Shown: in pieces, positions 1-11,333 of the stretch
Numbering within the stretch: the stretch's first letter is position 1
Layout: each line of letters starts with the position of its first letter
Assembly (NCBI GenBank): GCA_032622095.1
Contig: CP136067.1
Location: forward strand, 93,054,707-93,118,706
DNA from: Siphonodentalium dalli
Lineage: Eukaryota; Mollusca; Scaphopoda; Gadilida; Siphonodentaliidae
DNA length: 64,000 bases
Direction of reading: 5' to 3'
Program-made: the position numbers and the translations under genes
The notes under the pieces: generated by a model
Database searches by the model: none
What the model saw: only the letters and a program-made list of their open reading frames with translations
Told to the model about the DNA's origin: nothing

Positions 1-1
1 A

Positions 2-239
2 AATCAATCAAAACAATGTAACGGGAGCACTCGTGCGAGTACAAGCAGAACGCGAAGCTCATCTGATTGCAATACCGTACTCCGTATGGACAGTGACTTG
101 TGTAATGTATATGCGTGCGACAACAATCATTATGTTGAACCGTTGGCTCTTCATAATCTGAGGCCCGCCGTAAATGCGTTTAACGTGCGACCCACGGAGA
201 GCCGGACTCGTCAACTGAAGATCTTAAATCTGAATGTAC
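2..239 (+). pseudogene. LINE ORF2, N-terminal part up to the first endonuclease strand
   Basis: The frame beginning at base 2 stays open to the insertion at 240, with an ATG at 86-88. It ends in LKILNLNV, which resembles the first strand of APE endonuclease domains of LINEs (an ILNLNV-type start followed by CGL). Skipping the inserted element and one copy of the TAC target duplication, the same frame continues at 2472 with the expected CGL motif and then the endonuclease body. The front part has no domain I recognise. This piece shows that the window opens inside a LINE rather than in unique DNA. Confidence 0.65.
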
Positions 240-356
240 TAGTCTGGTCGATAAACTAAACTTTTAGGGTCAACCTAGAATAAATTTGGACTAAGTTTGT
301 TTCTATTCCATTTTCGAAAAATTCAGAATTTCTGTGGTATTGTGTTATTTTTTTTA

Positions 357-499
357 CAAAATTGTCTACTAAGAAACCGGGTTGGAAGCAGTATGAAAAT
401 TAGTATTAAATAAAATGTACGATGTACAGTCTCTTCGATCTAGTGAGATAGGGTACTGTTGAAGAGATGAGTGTATCTTTACAGTATAATCAGCATTAC
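357..499 (+). repeat. Internal direct repeat of element A, first unit
   Basis: About 145 bp starting at AAATTGTCTACTAAGAAACC recur at 1602-1750 in the same orientation with few differences. In the second copy of the element the sequence is seen only once (about 35945-36085). Confidence 0.8.
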
Positions 500-1601
500 G
501 GCAACTAATACCAAATTAGTAATAAAATATAATACACACAAACAATGCTTAGTCGTAAACCATATCGGTAGAATGTCTGTCCCTATATGGCCGCCAAAAT
601 GGACAAAATCGTATGAAATTTACAATTTGTGGAAAATTGAATAGCTAGTCATACAAGAACGAACAAGCCCTCGAATTATACGAGGAAGGATGATCTCAGA
701 GTATACGGGGAGCTTTTAATAATAGATGTAAGAATTATCTCTCAATGTATCTCGCGAGAGAGCAAACGAAAGCCAGGTCTCATACAACAATTAAATATGG
801 ACTTTTTGGGCGCCAAGAAACAGAAGAATAACGCAGTTTTATCTGTATTGTTTATCTTGAATCGCGTAATATATGTGCAAATAAACAGTTAAATGTGATC
901 TAATAGGGATGCATTGCCATGTGACCTTTTCTAGAAGCAGAAATGTATGTAATGAAAACAGTCTCCCGAATGTGACAGATAATCATTTATTTTTAAATCT
1001 ACAACGCCAAATATGTCAAAATTCACTACTATAGAACAGTATGAGAGCTATTCATATGGTACTAGGTAAAATGTGTAGATCATATTGTCCGTGTCTTAAA
1101 ATAGTAGTCATAGTTGCCTCGGTCAAGTGACTAAACACGAATATTTCGCTTTTATCACAGAAATACATGGTGCTATACCATGAACGCAATTTATCAAAAT
1201 ACAAAGGAGTACAATAGACTATCTTCAATAAATTCTCAACATAACCAAATTTGCCTACATACTATGTGGTAGAGACTGTCTTTATACCTGGAAATTATAT
1301 GTGCTTAAATGCAATAAGGCCACATACACGCGAAGCGTACTACCTTTTCTGCAACCGCATCGCCGCGTTTACCCATTCTCCCTAATGTAACACATATCTG
1401 TTACATAGAAAACCATAAATAGCAACATTGAGTGAATGATAAACGCAGAACTAATAACTTTAAACGCTGATGACCTGATATTTAGCGCAAGTAGGTGTGT
1501 GGCAATGGTAATATAATTTCAAACAACAAGATACTGAAAACTAATATTGTGCATTGCGTGGTACATATTCCCGTTGTACAGTGTCGATTGAAGTAATTTG
1601 A

Positions 1602-1750
1602 ACAAAATTGTCTACTAAGAAACCGGGTTGTAAGCAGTATGAAAATTTGTATTAAATAAAATGTACGATGTACAGTCTCTTCGATCTAGTGAGATAGGGC
1701 ACTATTCTGTTGAAGAGATGAGTGTATCTTTACAGTATAATCAGCATTAC
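1602..1750 (+). repeat. Internal direct repeat of element A, second unit
   Basis: This is the partner of 357-499. It contains a 72-codon open frame (1661-1879) that has no recognisable domain and is not conserved in the second copy of the element, so it is not called as a gene. Confidence 0.8.
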
Positions 1751-2468
1751 GACATACGTGTATGGTTTATTATCACGGAGAGTGTTGAAAATTCCGGAAA
1801 TATAACTAGTATTTACACAGCAAGGGTGTGGACTTCAGTTTCTGCGTTACATTCAATAATTAATCATCATTCCAAATGAAACTACCACGCACTGTGTGAC
1901 GAAATATTACTTCGTGTGTTGCATGCCCGAAATAACTGTTATTGGCCCGACTGTTTGGGTGCATTCTAAGCAGAAAACCCGAACATAAATCATTGGGTTA
2001 ACGTGCGTTGCAGTGATCGATACATCGTTCAGTTAGATCTGTTTTAATTATATGTGTACCTTTAAAGATATATAACAACATACTTGTAAATTACCAATGT
2101 GTATTTTCGCTTATAGGTGGTTATCAAATATGTTGCTTTCGTCGTAGCATGGATTGGAGTTGCGACCATTTTTGCAGCCATTTCATCGCCGCGAATGCAT
2201 TATTATCTGTACTTATCACTCTATTCGCCCTCTATACTCTAATTTCACACAAACTGGTATATATCGGATGGAGGATTAATGTGTTCTGGTGTCGCCGATG
2301 AAGGATATTGTAGAAAAACGTTTTTAAATCTCTGTAAAAAAGTTTGCTCAAAGCGGATTTTAGCCGATTTTGGATATGTTGTAGTGGATATATTCCTCTT
2401 CAAATTGGAATAAAAACCAACTTATAGTCCAAATTTATTCTAGGTCAAACCTTTTATCGACCAGACTA

Positions 2469-3025
2469 TACATGTATGTGGATTGGATAAAAGACTCTAA
2501 TGTCGCGAATTCAGTGACATGTTAAATGAGTACGATATCGCATGTTTAAGCGAGGTTAAAAGTTTTATCGAAGATGATATTTTAATCCCAAACTTCAGTA
2601 TAAGTATACTGAAGGGTAGACACATGGGACGTGGTAAACGATGTGGTGGACTGTTAATTTGTGTTAAAGATCACTTGTTAAAATATGTGAAAGCAATTAA
2701 GACTAATTCAAAGAATATTGCCTGGGTGCCTGATTGCATACTTAACAAACGATCCTTACTTATAGGGGTCGTGTATATACCACCGACCAACACTAGATAT
2801 TGCGACGACAATTGGTCGGTCGACCTCGAGGGCGAATTGAGACAAGTCCGGAAAGACAATGAACTCATTCTAATCACAGGGGATTTCAACGCCGGAACAA
2901 ATAAGCTGAGTGATATCGAATATTATGATATTGACTCCTTAATTTGTACCATTTCAGATTTGACGAAGTTTGACTCGTCTAATAGTTTCGATATATTTGA
3001 TGTAATTAATGCTGATTTTTATTAA
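2469..3025 (+). pseudogene. LINE APE-type endonuclease domain
   Basis: The reading frame from 2519 shows YDIACLSE near the start (metal-binding Glu region), GLLICVKDHL, a VVYIPP strand and LITGDFNA (the GDFN motif), in the order found in APE endonucleases that nick target DNA for target-primed reverse transcription. An in-frame TAA at 2498 separates it from the N-terminal strand. Another stop at 3023-3025 falls where copy 2 has a TAT codon (27172-27174). Domain identity is confident; the gene is inactive. Confidence 0.85.
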
Positions 3026-4419
3026 GAATTTGACGATTATGCATCACGTTGATGCTGACCATATCAAGCATAGTGATTATCTTTTCCAATTCTCGAAAAG
3101 ACATTCAGAGGACAGTCAAGACACTGGATTGGCTATAAGATTTTAAATTTTTGTAAAAGTAACAATTTTCGCATTTTGAACGGAAGATGCGGCGATGATC
3201 AGGGTCATGGAAGACTGACTTCGTCATATAGGTCAGTAACTGACTACGCGTTGGGAAATAAACACTTATTCTGCGCTATTGAAAACTTCCGCGTTGGGCA
3301 ATCTCCAACCTATTAAGTGATGTACATAACCCGCTACAAACCACAATTCGCTTTTGGACCAATCATGAGCCTGAAAATGCAGATAATGATATCATGGATG
3401 AGTTAATTCCTCCATCTAGAATTCGACGTTGGAACCACGAAAAGGGTTTCGGTTTTATAAATAATATCAATGTACACGAACTTGACATGGTCCGAAGCAA
3501 AATTGAATCTTTAAATAACAAGAATATTTTACCCTCAGAACTAGATGATATATGTACGGGCGTTACTAAAATTATTACCGATGCTGCGGCAAAACATTTG
3601 GAACTTTCGTTCCTGGGCGACAACGTAATAATATTGCCCCAGATAAAAATAAACCTTGGTTTTACCAGGATTGTAAACAGGCTAGGAAGCAGTTTAATAT
3701 ATCAAAACTGGAATATAACCGTGATAAATCTGAATCAAATAAATAATTACTAAAAGATTCTAGAACGATTTATAGAAAAATGATGGATTCAAAAATAAAT
3801 AGTCTGAAAAAAAAACATGTCTCATAGCTTAGATATCTCTGTCAGACAGAAAGCAATGGTTTCTGGGAAAAACTCCATATAGCATGTGCGATAATTCCAA
3901 AACATCTGAGTCAAATGTAAGTCTTGACGAATTTGCAGCACATTTCCAGTCACCGAACAGTACAGAAGAGCTGGATGATCTTACACGTTTCGTGAGCGAT
4001 GATTATGATCCGTCGGATAGCTCTTATTAAATAATCCAATATCGGAGGAGGAGATTAAGACTGCCATATCGAGGCTTAAAATTGGAAAGGCAAGTGGTTA
4101 TGACCAGCTAAGTAAGTAATGAATATTTCAAATCGACTTCAGATATGTTTATGCCAGTTTATGTTTTATTATTTAATTTGATTCTGAACTGCGAATTTTT
4201 TCCACAAGGGTGGGCGATAGGTATGATAAAACCTATCTATAAAAAATCTGGGGACCCCAAAAATCCAGATTCATACCGTGGTATAACTCTGCTAAGCTCT
4301 TTCTCGAAGATATTCATATCAACACTTAATAGCAGACTATTAACCTTTTCCGAAGAATTCGAGGTTATCTTGAAAACACAAACCGGATTTAGAAAAGGAC
4401 ACTCCACGATAGATAACAT
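3026..4419 (+). pseudogene. LINE linker and reverse transcriptase fingers
   Basis: This part is collinear with 27175-28564 in copy 2. The frame shifts several times: 3394-3753 holds the post-endonuclease linker, and 4145-4423 holds the start of the RT domain (GWAIGMIKPIYKKSGDP, SYRGITLLSSFSKIF, TQTGFRKGHSTIDNI), typical of RT motifs 0-2a. It is cut at 4419/4420 by the Crypton-like insertion and resumes at 7041. Confidence 0.85.
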
Positions 4420-4496
4420 CTAAAGCTCGTGTGGTAAATCATCAATCCCACTCGTGGTGTAAATTTGGTATTCAGAAACACTACGTGTGTATTTTG

Positions 4497-4509
4497 TTTA
4501 TACCATGAC
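4497..4509. repeat. 13-bp inverted repeat, left member
   Basis: TTTATACCATGAC here matches the reverse complement of 7027-7039 exactly. It may be a terminal or recombination-site sequence of the tyrosine recombinase element. Confidence 0.55.
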
Positions 4510-4901
4510 CGGTACATGAGCAAAAATGCTATGAAATCGAAATAAATCCACTTAAATTAAGACGTTTCTGTCCCACCATTCACAATCATCCCCGTTGTGT
4601 TCCCCACACTTGGCCGTACATCGACGTACACTATCACAGTTGATCAGGCGTATTGATACATTGAATTAGGTCAACACTCAATTGTACGAATATGGCATCT
4701 GTATAGCCAATTCACAATAAAATGTAATGAAAGAGCCATAATTAAACAACATGAATATAATTGCGAATACGAATTTAATGAATATATTCAATATAAATAT
4801 AACACATTTCCGGAACTCTTTTTTTTATCCGCCTGATCACAACACAGGAAACCACGAAAGTCATTTTGAAATCCGTCGTTTTTTGTTCAAATTTGTTCCG
4901 A

Positions 4902-6528
4902 CTATTCCTTGAAATATACGTTTAATGTGTTTATCTGGATGCGATTTCCACGGAATAAACTGTTCGTCAGGTCCGTGGCTCTTGTCGTAATGTTTCCTTC
5001 ACCCATGTTGATGTTCAGAGTGTTCTGTGTGGAGGTAATATTTTCAACATTTCCGGAGTTCGAGTTGTCACTGTCAGGAACAACTAGCTGAACATCACTC
5101 ACACTGGAACTACTAGCATTAATATCAGAATGCTCAGCTGAGGTAAGTTCAGTACCGGTAGAAGATTTTGTGGAACTCATTAAACGCGAGCATCTTTCCC
5201 TCTCGTTATCACTGGATGTTGAGTAATTATTAATACTTGCCAGGTTTTTATGTCCAGTAATGTTAGCGATATCAATTGGTGCAACATTGTTTTCTCTCAA
5301 TTTCTGCACCAGGTGTTTTCTGGCACTTGTGTTGGTCAGTCTCTTGTTCGTATCCAATCCACCCTCTTTTGCCATGACCGACATAATGCTAGCAAGTTTA
5401 TTAATTCCTACTTTCTGTCGCTTAAACCATCTATCACCTGGAATCTCAACGGGTGTTGTTCTAGCCGCAATATAGAACGGATCATCATCAGCGCTGTATC
5501 CAATTGGTCGTTTCGTTGCGTATAGCTCATACATGTATACTGGATTATGTTCGTCATTTATGCCTGTACTATACATCCTCGGAGTGATTTCCCGAACATT
5601 TCTGATATCGGCACCCGTTCTAGTTTTTGTTTGTCGCTCGTTTAACTGTAGATATTTTTTTCCTTCACTCGACTGCTTCAATACTACATCTCCCCATGAC
5701 AAATTGTAGTGTTCGCTCACTCCTCGTAGACCAAACTGAACTGTGTTATTAAACCACAGTGTGTTTAAAATTGAATTTGGGGTCGATTCCCCAAGCAGCT
5801 CCTTCTGATACAGAATATTGATTTCTGCATCATTGATCGGTTCAGCCTTTTTTGGTTTGTTACCTTTTCCGCACCGTTTTAATTGTTTCTGTTTTGCAAC
5901 AAGCGCTCTCCGTGCAGTTTCAAATGAATCATCCAATTTATTCATCACATAACTTCACATAACTTCCATATTTATGCCGTTTTAGGTAGCGGTCAATGCT
6001 ACCAATTTGACCACGCAACGAACTGGGTTCAAATTCAGTACCGTCTTTTCTTCTCACACTGAGAATGTAATTTGCAATTACAGGATCAAGCTCACTGACT
6101 GGGATATCATGAATTTCCCTTGTTTCAGAATTTTTGGCCAAGAATGATTTGAAGAGTTTGATATCTGCAAGCGACTTTTTCAACGTGTGTTTGCTTTGTT
6201 GCTCACTGATGAAATCTTCCACATTTTCGGGTGAAATGTCAGCAAATCTATCTGGAAGACTGACAACTTCGGGCTCAATATTCGCAATTGTTTCTGGCAC
6301 ACAATCAGCCTCATTGGGTTGTGGCTGAGTAATGTTCCCACCTGTCATAATCTCACTTGGCCCTGGGTAAAGTGGATTCATCATTTCATCAATTTCTTCA
6401 ATTGGCATAGAAATTGGAGCTACTTCGGTTTCATGATCTTCACCAAATTCTGATCCGAATTGTCGCATTAGCGCCTGATCATTAAACAGATCTTCCAAGT
6501 CATTTGCAACGGTGAAACCACCAAACAT
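4902..6528 (-). pseudogene. KIAA1958/ZMYM-like (DUF3504) tyrosine recombinase, Crypton-type, frame broken by a 10-bp duplication
   Basis: Two overlapping frames, 6528-5938 (196 aa) and 5948-4902 (348 aa), form one recombinase. The first ends in a SAM-like core-binding domain (SLADIKLFKSFLAKN, GTEFEPSSLRGQIGSIDRYL). The second is the catalytic domain: NTLWFNNTVQFGLRG (catalytic Arg region), ERQTKTRTGADI, DPFYIA, TSARKHLVQKL (H-x-x-R region, with Thr where His is usual), GHKNLASINNYS (late His and catalytic Tyr). This is the DUF3504 family of Cryptons and the human KIAA1958, ZMYM2-4 and QRICH1 proteins. The break is caused by a tandem copy of CACATAACTT at 5946-5965. The start at 6528 is the first ATG after an AT-rich leader; an acidic N-terminus follows. 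Confidence 0.88.
5946..5965. repeat. 10-bp tandem duplication that shifts the recombinase frame
   Basis: CACATAACTT occurs twice without a spacer. The shift of 10 bp (one base out of frame) accounts for the two overlapping frames of the recombinase. Confidence 0.85.
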
Positions 6529-7040
6529 CGCTAGATTATTTAAAATTTTGACAGATTGTTATGGAACGCAGACGTACACGCATGGGTTTGTTTACAAATC
6601 GCCGGTACTTTTATTCCGCATTTCGAAACGAAAAAAGTACCGGGATTAACTCATACTAAATGCATTTTTTTTGCGACATAAACCTGTAAACAATTATAAA
6701 TAACAATCAACTTGTTAATTTTATTGTTAATCTATTTCATTTTCATCGCATTGGTAATATTCAATTGAATCGAACGTATCGAATTGTTGTCATCGCGAGG
6801 CGCTACGTTCTAAAAATAGTCATTTTGAGCGAGGTCACGGAAGGTTAATGAAAGGTCAACTCGGATGTAGTTCTACTATGGGTATAAACTTTAACCATTG
6901 AAATGCCATTCAAACGTGTTACCCACAGTAGAAACGTGTTACCCACGGTCGGACTCCTGTTCACACACAGTAGGGTGTACAACACAAATATATTGTATAG
7001 CATGTTTGTACACAGTACTATAGGGAGTCATGGTATAAAT

Positions 7041-8180
7041 ATTCATATTACAGAGTATAATAGATCTCTATTTATCAAGTGGCAAGAAACTTTATTGTAT
7101 CTTTATAGACTTTCGAAAAACATTTGATACGATTTGGAGGGACGCATTGTGGCTAAAAATGATGAACTATGATATTAATGGTAAAGTCCTAAATATTATA
7201 AAGGATATGTATGGCAGAATTAAAATTTGTGTCAGAGACAACAACTCTGTGTCTGACTTTTTTGTAAGTAAGATTGGCCTATTCCAAGGTGAAATAATGT
7301 CACCTTTCTTATTTTCTCTCTTTGTAAATGATTTACAAAGTTTCTTGTATGATTGTGCAATAGACCCTCTGAAATTTCTAGATGAATCATATATGCAAAA
7401 TGTTGGCTGCTTTATTAAATTGTTATGTCTTTTATATGCCGACGATACAGTTCTATTTTCTGACGACGAAGATAATATGCATAGAGCTCTCCTCGCATTT
7501 GCCGATAATGCAGAAGCTTGGAAACTTCAACTCAATTCAAAAAAGACCAAATTAATTATTTTCATGAAGAAATGTTCGAAAATTCGTCCCACATTCATGT
7601 ATAGAGGCTGTATCCTAGAAATAGTTAAAGAATTCACTTATTTAGGGGTTAAATTATTTTATAATGGTCGCTTCTACTAGAACATAACAGTTAATTCTGA
7701 AACGAGAGCCATGTACGGACTGCTTAATAAGGTCCGAAAACTTAACTTACACATTGATATTGTGCTTGATTTATTCGATAAGATTATTTTACTTATTTTA
7801 CTGTATGGAAGTGAGATATGGGGTTTTGAACGTACTCAAAGTGTAGAGACACTACATCTAAACTGTTGTAAGATGGTTGCGTCCATCAAAATGAGTACCC
7901 CCAATTTATGCAGAATTCGCACGACACCCCGTCTCTATAGAAATAACATGCCGAGCTCTGACATATTGGTCAAAGCTCGTATCGAGTGACGACTCTGAGT
8001 TAGCTAAGAATATTTATGACGTAATTTATCAGACTCATGAGATGAACTCAAAGACAGCAGACAAAAATAACTCCAATTGGTTATCTTTTGTCAAAAATGT
8101 TCTTTATGATTCGAAATTGCAATCAAAGTGGATCACTCAGACGGGTCTGACCGCTATTGAACTGAAAAATGCAAAAACTG
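7041..8180 (+). pseudogene. LINE reverse transcriptase palm and thumb
   Basis: The RT continues from 4419: FIDFRKTFDTIWRDALW-type text (motif A), LFQGEIMSPFLFSLFVNDLQ (motif B), CLLYADDTVLFSD (motif C, the catalytic YADD at about 7435-7446), then the thumb and connection region in two further shifted frames (7711-7989, 8042-8180). Compared with copy 2 it retains 33 bp encoding about 11 residues just after motif A. It is cut at 8180/8181 by the CACTA-like element and resumes at 11334. Confidence 0.88.
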
Positions 8181-8574
8181 CACTACAAAAAAATATTTTC
8201 TTATTTGAAGGAAAAAATAGGCAATCTTAAGAAAAATTACCTTGGGAACATTTCTTCTTTTCTAAAATGTTCTACCTCTTTCTAGTTTCAAGAAATTTTT
8301 CTTATGGGGAGATTTCTTGTTTTCTAAAATTTTCTTTGAAAGAAAAAATTGTCAACAAGAAAAGCTTTCCTCGTTTTAGAATTTTTTTCTCTCACTTCCA
8401 GAAAACATAAGAGAGCCCAATATTATTGGGAGACACAGAAGAAAATGTTATAAATCAAGAATAATTTTATTAAAACAAGAAAAAATAAATTCTTAAGTAA
8501 CAATCTATGTTTCTTAATTAAGAAAATTAATCTGAAATACATTCATAAGCTATTCTCAGACCTAGAATGTTAAT

Positions 8575-8665
8575 TTCGAACTAGAATATTTTTCTAGACA
8601 CAAAATAAGAATATATTTCAGAAATATATTCTTATTTTGTGTCTAGAAAAATATTCTAGTTCGAA
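8575..8665. repeat. Near-perfect 45-bp-arm hairpin
   Basis: Two 45-bp arms (8575-8619 and 8621-8665) are reverse complements around a single base; a further 12 bp on each side pair with one mismatch (about 8563-8677). It lies about 400 bp inside the CACTA-like element. Confidence 0.85.
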
Positions 8666-9183
8666 AGTAACATTCTAGATTTGAATATTAGCTTAAGAAT
8701 ATATTTCTTGTCGTCTTTCATGGTGTTACAAATTATTCTAAACCAGTTGAAACAAGAAAATACTGCTTATAACCTCAGCCAAAATATATAGTCTTTGGAA
8801 TTTGATATTTTAAATATCAGTTTAAATGAAAATTATTTTGGCGACATTTTTGGGACTATTTGTAAACTTCACGAACTACTGTATAAATATGGCTGTAAAT
8901 AAAAATCGATACCAGTAATAGCTGATAAGCCAACCCATCACTATTAAGTTATGAGTAATACTAATTTCGACCATTCTGAAACATGAATCGTCATGCCTTT
9001 TAAGCCATAAAAAATAACAATGCTACATGTTTCACAGTTAACACTCAAATTTATGTACATGTACATGTAAAAGTAAATTATCTTAACGCCATACTTTTTG
9101 GTAACATGTAAGGTGTGAAATTGTCCAGTCACTTGAAAACACAGTTTTTGTTTCAACAGGTGAATCTGTACATCATTAGAATA

Positions 9184-9690
9184 CAGTACCAGTCAGATGA
9201 AGTGGTCTTTTTAGGTGCACCTTTATTGCAATATTTAGCGTGCTTAATTTAGAAAAAGGCGTGATTATAGCACACTACCAAAAATCTGTCGCGTTTATTA
9301 TTGCAATATTGAACGCAAAATATTGCGATACTAAGCGCGCTAAATTTCATACAGACCCAATACTTAATAGTGTTATATTTATATTAGATATTAAAATGCT
9401 ACAGCATATAGTGTGCATGTAGTGTACATATAGCATTTACAACTATAATTATATACATATCTAAAACTTTGTCTTTATTTATAGAACAATAAACAATATA
9501 GAACTTATGAAGGAGCAAAAATCTGATTTAAATGCCACAATTTTGAGCGCAATATTGAGATACTAAGCGCACGATATTGCAATAATAGCACAAGCGACAT
9601 TCTTATATTAGCGTTTCCACTTGCAATATTATTGAGATATTGGGCGCGAAAATAGCACGCTTAATATACCACTTCTTTTGATTGGTACTG
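9184..9690. mobile_element. pogo/Tc1-mariner-like MITE with TA target site
   Basis: The inverted ends start CAGTACCAGTCA at 9184 and end TTGATTGGTACTG at 9690, with about 25 bp of pairing and TA on each side (9182-9183, 9691-9692). The interior has several GCAATATT-plus-GCGC motifs in both orientations. It has no coding capacity. It is nested inside the CACTA-like element and so is younger than that insertion. Confidence 0.7.
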
Positions 9691-11333
9691 TATATCAATA
9701 ACAGCTAGTTGGGATTGGAACCTCCAAGACAACAGCAGATCCCATAATAACTGTGCGCGATGACTTGGCGACAATGTTCTCCTGTAGTCGCACATTTTCC
9801 ATAAAAAAAATTAAAGCATGATGATGCTTGATGCATCAAACTGTATCCTGGTATCACAACACGGACTTAGTATCACTATCGGTGAGTCAGCCATAGACAG
9901 TTTGATCTAAGAACATCCAACGAATAGTGTACTCCCGGTAAATTGTCGTAATAACTTGACGATAACATGGCGAATGCTGAAAATGTCTCGCATCCACACG
10001 TTTCAATGAAAATTGATGAACACGGGATGAATTTGTCCGTGTAATTGTATAGTTGGATATGTAGATAAGTGAGCATCCGTCACTGCGAGGCGTAAGTTCA
10101 TTGTTTACGGTGTTGTTGTTGTCGACATTGAAACTCTTTTAAATTACTCTGGTGCGTACAGTATATACTCTCATATAAATGCACATGTTTGTGCGTTGAA
10201 ACAATCATAACACTGTCAACTGGACTGCACAGTTCAACTTCAAGTGTCAACATTCTAGTAATACTGATACTAGCTGCTATGTAAATAGTATGTTGTTGTT
10301 ATTGTGTCACCAGCGGTTGGCATCGAAGTTCTTGCTAATTACACCTGTGTCCTCTTGTGTCAGTAAATGTGTCAATATTTTGATAGTCACAGCACCGTCA
10401 TTTCTACATTAACTCTTGTCAGAGGCTAATGAGGGCAGGTCAAGCAACAGCTCGAAGAGGCAGCACGAACACAACCCTTGTCACAATTTAGTGAAAATAT
10501 CCATGATTAAGCCGGTTTTCACACATTTAGAACTTGCTTAATTCATAAAGGAACCGAAGTCAGACCATCTTCACATCATGCACAAATTTACAGGTCGCAT
10601 TTTGCCAGAAAAACAGTAATGTAGCGCGCAGCCGATCAAATGTTCAAAACATGGAGAAAGAAATTGGTTATTGCTAAAAGACATCCGACTTGAGAATAAC
10701 GTAATTACGTACTTAAGATTAGACGGACCGAATGAATGCTGGATCATTGTATTGAATACAAACAATTAATACTACATATTAAATATCAGCAGAGTCAGAT
10801 TCAGTCATATTGTATGGAGTCATTGCCGTGTATAATATGGTCGCCGATAAATATACTATTGAATTTTCACGTCATAACTTGAAAAATCACGAAAATATTT
10901 AATTTAGACAATTTTCAGGGGCACATATAAAATAACGGTGCGGGGCTGCCAAACTGATGGAACGGCGTGGGGCCGTCGATTATGACGATGGTGCCGTCGA
11001 TTATAACGGTGAGAACCGACGGTGATTCCTAACTGTGTGTGCGCTATAGACTTGAAAACTGCTTGGCCGATTGAACCCAAACTTGCTGATTAAGGGTAAA
11101 AAGCTACAGGCAGTGCACTCAAGTGATACAATTTAATAACTAAGATTTATTTCATCTAGTTGTTTGGGGACACGTCAGGACAAATGTTACATGTTACAAG
11201 AAATATCAAGAAAAACATATCGCCCGCATACTGATTTTTCTTCACCAACAAACAGTTTTCTTGGGTTGAGAAAACGTATTCTTGTTTTGAGAGTATATTT
11301 CTTGTTTCCAGAAAAGATTTTTTTTTTGTAGTG

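Larger units (their letters stand above)
240..2468. mobile_element. TIR DNA transposon A, copy 1, non-autonomous, TAC target duplication
   Basis: The ends are inverted repeats that start TAGTCTGGTCGATAAA (240 onward; reverse complement ending at 2468) and extend about 65-85 bp with small indels. TAC stands on both sides (237-239 and 2469-2471), and the interrupted LINE frame reads through once one TAC is discounted, so the borders are well supported. A second copy starts at 33571. No transposase was recognised inside. A 3-bp target duplication fits PIF/Harbinger, Zator or CACTA-like superfamilies, but the termini do not decide between them. Confidence 0.75.
4420..7040 (-). mobile_element. Crypton-like tyrosine recombinase element inserted in the LINE
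   Basis: The LINE sequence present at 28551-28590 in copy 2 is split here between 4419 and 7041. No target duplication longer than the ambiguous AT is visible, as expected for tyrosine recombinase elements, which integrate by site-specific recombination. Its one gene is the recombinase at 4902-6528 on the minus strand. A 13-bp inverted repeat lies at 4497-4509 and 7027-7039; the right one touches the junction while the left one is 77 bp inside it, so the left 77 bp may be part of the element or a separate event. The rest (4420-4900, 6530-7040) is non-coding. Confidence 0.75.
8181..11333. mobile_element. CACTA-like (EnSpm-like) non-autonomous transposon, TG target duplication
   Basis: The termini are CACTACAAAAAAA at 8181 and its complement ending at 11333, flanked by TG on both sides (8179-8180, 11334-11335). 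The interrupted LINE sequence is continuous in copy 2 at about 29693. Both subterminal stretches (8190-8420 and 11185-11325) are crowded with short TTTCTTG/CAAGAAA-type motifs in both orientations, as in CACTA subterminal repeats, where transposase binds. No transposase remains. It carries a long hairpin (8575-8665) and a pogo-like MITE (9184-9690). Superfamily assignment rests on the CACTA ends and short target duplication only. Confidence 0.7.

Noticed and set aside
1-12. AAATCAATCAAA at the window start as the 3' tail of another LINE copy
   Set aside because: It resembles the CAAT-type tail, but the frame through it is open and runs into the endonuclease start, so it is more simply coding sequence.
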